Source of the DNA: Planctomycetia bacterium
GTDB lineage: Bacteria > Planctomycetota > Planctomycetia > Pirellulales > UBA1268
DNA length: 5,820 bases
Assembly: GCA_009926295.1 (NCBI GenBank)
Contig: RFPF01000199.1
Coordinates: 1-5,820, forward strand
Direction: 5' to 3'
Positions 1-5,531 of this stretch are shown piece after piece. The position numbers were made by a program, and so were the translations under genes. Numbering within the stretch: position 1 is the first letter of the stretch; every line of letters starts with the position of its first letter. The notes under the pieces were generated by a model. The model was not told where the DNA came from. It made no database searches and saw only the letters and a program-made list of their open reading frames with translations.

Positions 1-2502
1 GTCGCGTCCGGGAGCGGCTGGGTGAACGGCTCGGCCTACGGCAGCGACCTCTTCGTGGGCGTTGACACGACGTTCCAAGTGACTGCCGGCCAAACGCTTG
101 CGATCGGCAATCTGGGCGGCGCGGGAAACGTGGCCGATCCCACCGTGTCGGCCAAGGCGACCGATCCGAACGTCAATGGCGGCCTCATCAAGACCGGCGC
201 TGGCACCCTCATGCTCACCGGCACGAGCTACTACTCGGGGCTGACGACCGTCAACTTGGGCACACTCGCATTGGCCTCCGGCGCGATGGAGCAGGGCACG
301 ACGGTCGTGACGGTCGGCCAGAATGCCGGCGACGTCGCCACGCTCGCGCTTCTGAGCGGTTCGCGGCTCACTCTGGGCGGCTTCAACGGCACAAGCGGCA
401 CCGACGCGGCGCTCGTGATCGCGCAGGACTTCGGCTCGACGGGCACCGTCGTGATCGGCTCGGGGCCGGGCACGAGTGGCGCGGATATCGGCGCGCGGGT
501 CTTCACGGGCGGCGCGGGGAATGCGACGGTGCAGTTCACGCAGCAGTACGCCGCGGGATCGGGCACCAACTCAGTGTATCCGTTCTCCACGACGCTCACG
601 GGCACGCTCGGCCTGGTGCAGGCTGGCGTCGGCACCACGCAGCTCGAGCCGCTCTACGGAGCGAATACGTTCGCGGGCGTCGGCACCACGCAGCTCGAGC
701 CGCTCTACGGAGCGAATACGTTCGCGGGCCCCGTCACCGTGAACTCGGGCACGCTCGCGACGACGGGCACGGCGGCGGCGCTCGCCGGTGCAGAGTATCT
801 CTTCCTCAACCAGGGCGGCGTGCTCGCCCTCGGCCAAACGCAGGGCGTGCGCGAGACCGCGGCCGTCTCACTTCAGGGCGGCACGCTCCGGACGGCGACC
901 AGCCTCGTGCAGCCCTTCGGGCCGCTCGCCGTGACCGGCAGCACCTCGGTGATCGACTTTCTCGGCGACTCCAGCCTCGGTTTCAGTTCGCTCTCGCTCG
1001 GCGGGCAGCTCTCGATCTGGCACTATTCCCTGGCGAACGACTTCCTGAACATCGCCACCGGCACGGCGACAGGCAGCCTCGCGCAAATCGCCTTCTACTC
1101 CGACGCCGGCACGACCTACCTTGGCGAAGGCGGCTTCGCGGGCACGCGGCTCGTGCCCGTGGCCGTGCCCGAGCCCTCGACACTCGCCCTGGCGCTCGCG
1201 GCCATCGCCTGCACGGCATGGGGAGCGGCGCGGCATCGCCGTCGGCAGCTCGGGGCCCCGGGCTGCATGTTGGTGGCGCTGGCCGGCCTGGCCGGCACGG
1301 GTGTCGCCCACGCCCAGCAGCCCGTCGTGATCCCGCTCACTCAGACATCCCAACGATTCGAGATCTACGTGGGCGTCAACGGCGGCCCGGCGTTTCCCTA
1401 CATGTTCGACACCGGATCCCAGATCTTCGAGGCATCCCAGACGGTGCTGGCGAGTACGACGGTGTCAGGCACGCTCGCGACCGGGGTCGTGGAGCAATAC
1501 GTTGACAACGGCTTCGTCTATGACGTGGTCACCGTCAACAGCATCCAGTTCTACGCATCGGGCTCGGCCACGGCGCCTGTCGTTTCGCTCGACGCGGGCG
1601 GCGGCGGCTTCCGGATGGGGAGCGTCACGGGCACCTTTTCCGGGACGAATTCCGCCACTGCAACGCCGGTGAACACTCCGGCGTTCATGGCCCCATATTG
1701 CGGCATCTTCGGCGCGGGATCGTTCACGTCGCTGGTCTCGGGCAGCGTCGCCATCGGGAGCATCTTCGGGCAGGCGACGACCACGGGCTGGGTGGTGGCG
1801 GGGAACGGACCGTCCTCCGCGACGCCGGCCGTCGTGCTCGGGCTCGACGCCACCCTTCGCAGCGGCTTCACCTCGGGCACCAACGCGGCCGTCTACAACT
1901 GGATATCGGGCACCGCCCCCTTTCCAGTGAGCAACGCCGCGTCGTCGGCTAAAAATGCGGTCGTCATGAATCTGGCAGTGCAGTCGGGCACCGCCGCCGT
2001 CGCCTGGTCCGCCCCCGCGCTGTTCGACACCGGCACCCCGACCAACAACCTGCGGCCAGACCCGGCAACGCTCGAAGCCCTGCAGACGGTGAATGCGATT
2101 TCCACAGGAACCATGAACGGGAGTCTCACAGATTATCTGAGCGTCGGCGCCACGCTCGCGGTGACCGGCACGGCAGGCGGGTTTTCGTACGCGCCGCCGC
2201 TCGAGTCGTTCGACACCGTGACATCCTACGGGTATCCCCCCTGGGTGTTCCCGGTGTATTCCTCAGGGACCGATGCACCCACGACCACGCTGGGGCTCGG
2301 CTTCTTCCTGACCAACAGCGTGATGTACGACCTGGAAAACGGTCAGATCGGGGTGACGACCGCATATGTCGTTCCAGAACCTCCCGGCTGTTGGATGGCC
2401 AGCGTTGGGCTGGCCTGTGGTGGCGTCGTCATGTGGCGGCGCCGCAGGCGTGTCGGTGACCAGGGAAGCAGCCTCGTGTCAATCAGGAGATGCATGCGAT
2501 GA
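1..2502 (+). CDS. Fused secreted protein (5' partial): beta-strand-repeat surface protein joined in frame to a pepsin-like protease
   Basis: The frame is open from the first base, so the true start lies upstream; 833 codons are visible before the TGA at 2500-2502. It reads as two complete secreted-protein endings in series. Codons 1-388 are beta-strand-repeat passenger, followed by a PEP-CTERM tail starting at VPEP (codon 389). A second signal peptide begins at Met codon 423 (base 1267). An aspartic protease follows, ending in a second PEP-CTERM (VPEP, codon 791). No stop occurs in any forward frame between about 1200 and 1327, so a single indel cannot restore a stop at the junction. The last codons overlap the next gene by four bases (ATGA), which suggests translational coupling. 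Whether the product is made as one chain and then cleaved, or whether 1267 is also an independent start, cannot be decided from sequence. The open frame itself is certain. Confidence 0.93.
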   Translation, partial: VASGSGWVNGSAYGSDLFVGVDTTFQVTAGQTLAIGNLGGAGNVADPTVSAKATDPNVNGGLIKTGAGTLMLTGTSYYSGLTTVNLGTLALASGAMEQGTTVVTVGQNAGDVATLALLSGSRLTLGGFNGTSGTDAALVIAQDFGSTGTVVIGSGPGTSGADIGARVFTGGAGNATVQFTQQYAAGSGTNSVYPFSTTLTGTLGLVQAGVGTTQLEPLYGANTFAGVGTTQLEPLYGANTFAGPVTVNSGTLATTGTAAALAGAEYLFLNQGGVLALGQTQGVRETAAVSLQGGTLRTATSLVQPFGPLAVTGSTSVIDFLGDSSLGFSSLSLGGQLSIWHYSLANDFLNIATGTATGSLAQIAFYSDAGTTYLGEGGFAGTRLVPVAVPEPSTLALALAAIACTAWGAARHRRRQLGAPGCMLVALAGLAGTGVAHAQQPVVIPLTQTSQRFEIYVGVNGGPAFPYMFDTGSQIFEASQTVLASTTVSGTLATGVVEQYVDNGFVYDVVTVNSIQFYASGSATAPVVSLDAGGGGFRMGSVTGTFSGTNSATATPVNTPAFMAPYCGIFGAGSFTSLVSGSVAIGSIFGQATTTGWVVAGNGPSSATPAVVLGLDATLRSGFTSGTNAAVYNWISGTAPFPVSNAASSAKNAVVMNLAVQSGTAAVAWSAPALFDTGTPTNNLRPDPATLEALQTVNAISTGTMNGSLTDYLSVGATLAVTGTAGGFSYAPPLESFDTVTSYGYPPWVFPVYSSGTDAPTTTLGLGFFLTNSVMYDLENGQIGVTTAYVVPEPPGCWMASVGLACGGVVMWRRRRRVGDQGSSLVSIRRCMR
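625..729 (+). repeat. Perfect in-frame 51-bp tandem duplication
   Basis: Bases 625-678 are identical to 676-729, giving two units of 51 bp (17 codons) with a 3-base overhang. The encoded peptide GVGTTQLEPLYGANTFA appears twice in a row inside the second beta-strand repeat of module 1a. Since 51 is a multiple of three, the reading frame is kept. With no third-position difference between the copies, the duplication must be very recent or an assembly artefact. Confidence 0.97.
1165..1314 (+). other. PEP-CTERM / internal signal peptide junction (fusion linker 1)
   Basis: Fifty residues linking modules 1a and 1b. In order: VPEPS (1165-1179), a hydrophobic helix, the arginine cluster RHRRR (1231-1245), a short QLGAPGC linker, Met (1267), a second hydrophobic run rich in Leu/Ala/Gly, and the A-H-A/Q signal-peptidase-like site with the cut predicted after base 1314. 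Exosortases are known to cut at the PEP motif and signal peptidase I at A-x-A. Topologically, the first helix enters the membrane from outside, the arginines remain in the cytoplasm, and the second helix re-exports the chain. No good Shine-Dalgarno sequence lies before 1267. The elements are read directly; their processing is inferred. Confidence 0.78.
1245..1266 (+). repeat. Strong GC-rich inverted repeat filling the fusion linker
   Basis: A 22-base palindrome that can form a 9-bp RNA stem (1245-1253 with 1258-1266, one G-U pair) around a GGCC tetraloop. It fits exactly between the last arginine codon and the internal ATG at 1267. It could hinder initiation at 1267 or slow the ribosome. It is not a rho-independent terminator because no U tract follows. 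In DNA this GC-rich it may be chance. Confidence 0.5.
2371..2451 (+). other. PEP-CTERM sorting signal of the pepsin-like protease
   Basis: VPEP followed by a hydrophobic stretch (PGCWMASVGLACGGVVM) and W-RRRRR. This is the tripartite exosortase recognition signal. Unlike the two fused junctions, the chain stops 17 residues after the arginines, and the next signal peptide begins in another frame. Confidence 0.9.
2485..2489 (+). promoter_or_regulatory. Ribosome binding site AGGAG that fixes the start at 2499
   Basis: AGGAG ends nine bases before the ATG at 2499 and abuts the in-frame ATG at 2490, where it could not work. It therefore favours the start at 2499, which overlaps the previous stop as ATGA. 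It is the only clear Shine-Dalgarno sequence before any of the start or putative start codons in the window. Confidence 0.8.
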
Positions 2503-3734
2503 AAGGGCGATCCATCACTGCTTTGTGCGCCGCGGTGAGCCTCGGCCTGGCGACGGTCGGCGGCGGGAGCGCCGCCGCCCAGAGCGGCTACACGTCCCCC
2601 TTCTCGATCGCGCTCGACTCCGCGATCGGCTCGTGGACGACCGACTTCGCGACGCGGCAGGCGAAAATCGACGCCAACACGTCGCCGCGCATGGCTGACT
2701 GGTATTTCCCGACAGTCTACTCCGGTTCGAATTATCCCTACGGCCCGCTCAATCCACAGCTCTACTCGTCGGCCACGATCGGCTCGGGTTCCGCGGTGAC
2801 GGCGCTCCAATACGACCGCGGCGCGCCGGTGCTCAACGTGACCATGAACGCGGTGCCTGGCGGCGTCGATCCGACGACCTGGCAGCGGCAGCGGATCCTG
2901 GCGGCGGCGAACGTCCTGCTCCAGGCTGGCACGCCCTACCAGCACCTCCACCTGCCGAACTTCGATCCGGCCCAGGTCACGAGCGGCACGGGGTTTCCCT
3001 GGGGCGCCGTGAGCACGGGAACGGCGCTGCAGTCGTCGTGGCAGCTCGCCAACAACCAGTCGGGCACCACGCCCAATCCTTATTTCGCCGCCTACGGCAA
3101 ACCCACCACGGGTATCGACTGCACCGACTTCACAGCCTATGTCTACAACCTCGCCCTCGGCATCCAGATGCACTCGGGCACGCCAAACCAGATCGAGTTT
3201 GGCGCCGAGCCGAACCCCACGGTCGGCGGCACGGCCACGGCGACCGTTCTCGATTCCTCGGGCAACCCGATCCAGCCGCAGTTTTTCTACGGCCCCAACT
3301 TCGGCCGGGCGGTGATCAATGGCGCCAATTCGCTCGACTCGCTCGTGTCGCAGTTCCAGACGGGCGACCTTCTTTACATCGGCAATCCGCACGATGGCAT
3401 TCTGCATGTCGTGATGTGGCTCGGCCAAAACTACGTCACCGCGTCGGGAACGATTCCGCTCGTGATCTCGAGCCACGACAACACGCCGGCGATCTTCGAC
3501 ACGCTGGACCTCGACCCGACCGGCTTCCCGAGCGACGGCAACATCGCCGGCCACCTGCCACCGCCGGGCGTCCACATCCTGCCCTTCGACGCCTCGAACT
3601 GGTTCTATCAGGACTTCCAGGTGGCGATGCGGGTGGTGGCGGTGCCGGAGCCGTCGGCGATCGTGCTCGCGCTGGCCGGCCTGGCGGCGGCGGCCGTCGT
3701 GCGGCGGCGCCGCTGCGGGCGGATCATCCGGGGC
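2499..3734 (+). other. Module 2a: secreted NlpC/P60-like cysteine hydrolase with PEP-CTERM
   Basis: After the signal peptide, about 354 residues precede VPEP. The NlpC/P60 fold is suggested by GIDCTDFTAYVYN (nucleophile Cys208, codon 3120-3122), then TGDLLYI (Gly289-Asp290) and LHVVMWLG (His303), with SSHDN supplying His326 or Asp327 as the third polar residue. The upstream helix RQRILAAANVLLQAGTPY resembles the segment leading into the NlpC/P60 core. This family usually cuts peptidoglycan stem peptides, though many members act on other amides. The signature is C-T-D rather than the usual C-S/T-G, so the substrate may differ. The first 120 residues or so (residues 28-150) have no recognisable domain. 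The PEP-CTERM is VPEPS, helix and RRRR (3642-3713). The family call rests on motif spacing only. Confidence 0.68.
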
Positions 3735-5525
3735 ATGGTCGTGAGCATCGCCGGATGTGCGGCCCTGTTGGCGTCGGTGGCGTCGGCCCAGTCGCTCCCG
3801 TCCGCCTACGATCTCCGCGCCGTGGCCAGCGGCAGCGGCACGGTCGCCTGGGTGCCGGACATCCTGGATCAGGGCATCTTCAACGACTGCTGGACATTCG
3901 CCTCGGCGACCGCCATCGAGAGCAACCTGCTCAGAAACGGCTCTCTCGGCCCCGCCCCAACGACGCCGCCGCGTGCGCGGATCTCGGCGTGGCATATCTC
4001 GGCCCGTAACGGAGCGCCAGAGTCGGTCTTGAGTACGGGGACCTACGGCAACAACACCGTCAACTACGGCTGGGGCGGCTTTGAATACCAGACGATGGGC
4101 TACCTCACCCGCGGGCAGGGCGCCTGGGCCATCCCCAACGTCCCGGCCACCAATCCGCAGAATTACATCTCCACGATGGGGGGCGGGCCGGTGCTCATCT
4201 CCGGCACGGTCAATGCTTTTCCGCATGTGCTCCAAAACAGCTCACCTGCCAACATCGCCGACCTGCTGCCCGCCGCCGGCCAGACGCCCGCCTTCCAGAC
4301 CCGGGGCGTGACGTTCCTCGACCAGGGCTTCTCCAACAACATCCCGCTCCCGACTCCGCACGGCTCGACCAAGATCGACGGAACGTGGTATTCGAAATAT
4401 CGCTTCGATCGGGGCGCCGCCGATCCGCAGGTGCAGGCCGTTAAGCAGGCGATCCTCACGAATGGCGCGGTGACCACGTCGATGGACGCCAACTACAACT
4501 ACTTTCAGTATGTGGCCAACTCCGGCACCGCCCCGGTGCCCTACACCGTGCAATACATCAACCCGACCGAACTCACCTACAACACCGACCATGAGGTGAC
4601 GATCATCGGCTGGGACGACACCGCGACCATCGCCTCCGCAACGTCGGGCACGTCGTACACGGGGGCGTGGATCGTGCAGAACAGCTGGGGCAAGAGCTAC
4701 TGGACCGACCCGAATCATTCGTATCGCAACGACGGCACGTTTCTCGCTCCCTACGACGACCCGTCGATCGGCCGCATCGGCGTCGCGGCCTTCACGATGG
4801 GCCCCACGGCGGGCTACTCACCGACCGTGCTGCAGAACGAGCTGGGCCCGATAGAATACGCCAGTGACTACGTTGCCCCGACTTACGTGCTGGGCATGGC
4901 CGCCGACGAGCACAAGACCGTCGCCAGCGTGCTCACGCCAGACGCCGACGGCGCGCTCGTGGCCCTCGGCGTGGCCACGGCGGCGGCGAACACGAGCCTC
5001 ACGATCGACATCTACTCCGCCTGGAGCGGTGGCCCCTCGGGCACCCTGCTCGCGAGCAGCACCGTCGCCCTTTCCGGGATCGGCTTCCAGCTCATCGACC
5101 TGGCCACGCCGGTGCCGCTCGTCGCCCACCACGGGCTGGCCGTCAGGCTCACCTACGGCACGTCGGGGGCCGCCCCGGTGGTGGTGGGGGGCGACGGCCT
5201 GTACGGCGTGACGACCGGCTCGACCGGCCTGACGTCCTATCCGGTCGCGAGCGGGCTGTCGTACTACCGGTTGGACGATGGCACCTGGGTGGACTTCGCC
5301 ACGAAGCTCTACACGGCGACGTCGGGCGACGGCTCAGCCGACACGCTCGGCGGCGTGGTGTTTTTGAAGGGCATCGTCGCGGTGCCCGAGCCCTCGACGC
5401 TTGTCCTTGTCGCGGCTGGTGTGATCGCGGCCGCCGGCTGGCACGGGCGCCGCTCCGGGCCGAACGCCGCAAGGCGAAATTTATCTCGCGCCGCAACCTT
5501 CCGATTCCAAGACCGCAAAGATTGA
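2499..5525 (+). CDS. Fused secreted protein: NlpC/P60-like cysteine hydrolase joined in frame to papain-family protease with lectin-like domain
   Basis: A chain of 1008 residues from ATG 2499 to TGA 5523. An ATG at 2490 in the same frame is rejected because it would leave no space after AGGAG. The order is: signal peptide (residues 1-27, MKGRS then an Ala/Leu core, cut at AAA/QS); NlpC/P60-like domain (about 150-330); PEP-CTERM (VPEP 382-385); internal signal peptide starting at Met413, cut at ASA/QS after residue 430; C1A papain-like domain (about 435-750); lectin-like domain (about 788-935); PEP-CTERM (VPEP 962-965). The start overlaps the upstream stop codon, so it is probably co-translated in one operon with the aspartic protease. 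The following gene starts only six bases after the stop. Two complete exported enzymes in one frame is unusual. The alternative of internal initiation at 3735 has no clear ribosome binding site to support it. Confidence 0.93.
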   Translation: MKGRSITALCAAVSLGLATVGGGSAAAQSGYTSPFSIALDSAIGSWTTDFATRQAKIDANTSPRMADWYFPTVYSGSNYPYGPLNPQLYSSATIGSGSAVTALQYDRGAPVLNVTMNAVPGGVDPTTWQRQRILAAANVLLQAGTPYQHLHLPNFDPAQVTSGTGFPWGAVSTGTALQSSWQLANNQSGTTPNPYFAAYGKPTTGIDCTDFTAYVYNLALGIQMHSGTPNQIEFGAEPNPTVGGTATATVLDSSGNPIQPQFFYGPNFGRAVINGANSLDSLVSQFQTGDLLYIGNPHDGILHVVMWLGQNYVTASGTIPLVISSHDNTPAIFDTLDLDPTGFPSDGNIAGHLPPPGVHILPFDASNWFYQDFQVAMRVVAVPEPSAIVLALAGLAAAAVVRRRRCGRIIRGMVVSIAGCAALLASVASAQSLPSAYDLRAVASGSGTVAWVPDILDQGIFNDCWTFASATAIESNLLRNGSLGPAPTTPPRARISAWHISARNGAPESVLSTGTYGNNTVNYGWGGFEYQTMGYLTRGQGAWAIPNVPATNPQNYISTMGGGPVLISGTVNAFPHVLQNSSPANIADLLPAAGQTPAFQTRGVTFLDQGFSNNIPLPTPHGSTKIDGTWYSKYRFDRGAADPQVQAVKQAILTNGAVTTSMDANYNYFQYVANSGTAPVPYTVQYINPTELTYNTDHEVTIIGWDDTATIASATSGTSYTGAWIVQNSWGKSYWTDPNHSYRNDGTFLAPYDDPSIGRIGVAAFTMGPTAGYSPTVLQNELGPIEYASDYVAPTYVLGMAADEHKTVASVLTPDADGALVALGVATAAANTSLTIDIYSAWSGGPSGTLLASSTVALSGIGFQLIDLATPVPLVAHHGLAVRLTYGTSGAAPVVVGGDGLYGVTTGSTGLTSYPVASGLSYYRLDDGTWVDFATKLYTATSGDGSADTLGGVVFLKGIVAVPEPSTLVLVAAGVIAAAGWHGRRSGPNAARRNLSRAATFRFQDRKD
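3642..3788 (+). other. PEP-CTERM / internal signal peptide junction (fusion linker 2)
   Basis: Forty-nine residues with the same plan as linker 1: VPEPS (3642-3656), a hydrophobic Ala/Leu/Val helix, RRRR (3702-3713), CGRIIRG, Met (3735), a second hydrophobic run, and a predicted signal-peptidase cut after S-A-S-A style A-x-A at base 3788, before Gln-Ser. No stop interrupts it. The CATGG context of 3735 has no purine-rich ribosome site at the normal distance. Length and order match linker 1 to within one residue although the sequences differ, which argues against two unrelated accidents. Confidence 0.78.
3735..5525 (+). other. Module 2b: papain-family (C1A) cysteine protease with C-terminal lectin-like domain and PEP-CTERM
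   Basis: Mature part of about 531 residues (431-961). All four papain-type active-site residues are visible: Gln458 and Cys464 in DQGIFNDCWTFA (the six-residue spacing equals papain Q19-C25), His698 in DHEVTIIGWDD, and Asn728 in VQNSWGKSYW. The helix VKQAILTNGAVTTSMD also fits the family. Between Cys and His there are 234 residues against 134 in papain, so there is an insert of roughly 100 residues (GGGPVLISGT to TPHGSTKID). Residues about 788-935 resemble the lectin-like domain that follows C1 peptidases in other bacteria (LTPDADGALVALGV, then LTIDIYSAW, GTLLASS, LAVRLTYG). It probably degrades protein outside the cell, perhaps while bound to a glycan or surface through that domain; this is inference. 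The chain ends with VPEPS, a helix, GRR and an extra 23-residue tail. Confidence 0.85.
5382..5453 (+). other. PEP-CTERM sorting signal of the papain-like protease
   Basis: VPEPS, a hydrophobic Leu/Val/Ala helix, then W-H-G-R-R. The arginine cluster is weaker than in the other three copies. It is followed by 23 residues (SGPNAARRNLS...QDRKD) that are longer and more polar than a normal PEP-CTERM end and are encoded by DNA of much lower GC content. Confidence 0.88.
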
Positions 5526-5531
5526 TCACCG

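Larger units (their letters stand above)
1..1266 (+). other. Module 1a: autotransporter-associated beta-strand repeat protein with PEP-CTERM (C-terminal part)
   Basis: Gly/Thr/Ala-rich, beta-prone sequence, probably an extracellular solenoid or surface adhesin with no catalytic role visible. Two copies of the passenger-associated strand repeat (PATR/autotransporter-associated type) can be read. One covers about 178-282, with GGLIKTGAGTLMLTG, then Y-SG, TTVN and GTLAL. The other covers about 607-768 and contains NTFAGPVTVNSGTLA. Residues 331-374 match the conserved closing segment that often precedes the tail in planctomycete members of this group (SLGGQLSIWHYS, then IAFYSDAGTTYL). VPEPS starts at base 1165, followed by an 18-residue hydrophobic run and RHRRR at 1231-1245. 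Despite the Pfam-style repeat name, no outer-membrane beta-barrel is present; the PEP-CTERM tail takes its place. The N-terminus is missing. The exact number of strand repeats is uncertain. Confidence 0.82.
1267..2502 (+). other. Module 1b: bilobal pepsin-like (A1) aspartic protease with PEP-CTERM
   Basis: Internal signal peptide MLVALAG...AHA, then a mature part of about 352 residues before VPEP. Pepsin-family marks occur in the expected order. Lobe one has DTGS (Asp codon at 1408-1410) after a hydrophobic YMF, a flap-like QYVDNG (Tyr at 1498), and a hydrophobic-hydrophobic-Gly element CGIFGAG (about 1699-1719). Lobe two has DTGT (Asp at 2026-2028) after ALF and the closing FFLTNSVMYDLENGQIGVT (about 2302-2358), which resembles the pepsin C-terminal strand pattern (FL..YY.VFD...IGFA). 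The two aspartates are 206 residues apart, close to the 183 in pepsin. Such proteases hydrolyse peptide bonds with the Asp pair, usually at acidic pH; the substrate is unknown. It ends in VPEP (2371), a helix, five arginines and 17 further residues. Catalytic competence is inferred, not shown. Confidence 0.8.

Noticed and set aside
1121..1330. Alternative-frame gene (for example ATG 1218) as the true start of the protease
   Set aside because: The frame gives Arg/Pro-rich low-complexity protein with no signal peptide, whereas the main frame continues cleanly into protease motifs.
2490..2492. ATG at 2490 as the start of the second gene
   Set aside because: It touches the AGGAG sequence with no spacing; ATG 2499 has nine bases of spacing, a proper Met-Lys n-region and overlaps the stop as ATGA.
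3701..3716. Palindrome in fusion linker 2
   Set aside because: It arises from consecutive CGG/CGC arginine codons; the same GGCGCC core occurs in the Arg run at 2434-2448 where there is no fusion.
2343..4235. Long antisense open frame (about 630 codons)
   Set aside because: Composition is Arg/Ala/Gly-rich with no domain, it spans the border of two genes with strong domain evidence on the other strand, and such long shadows are expected at this GC content.
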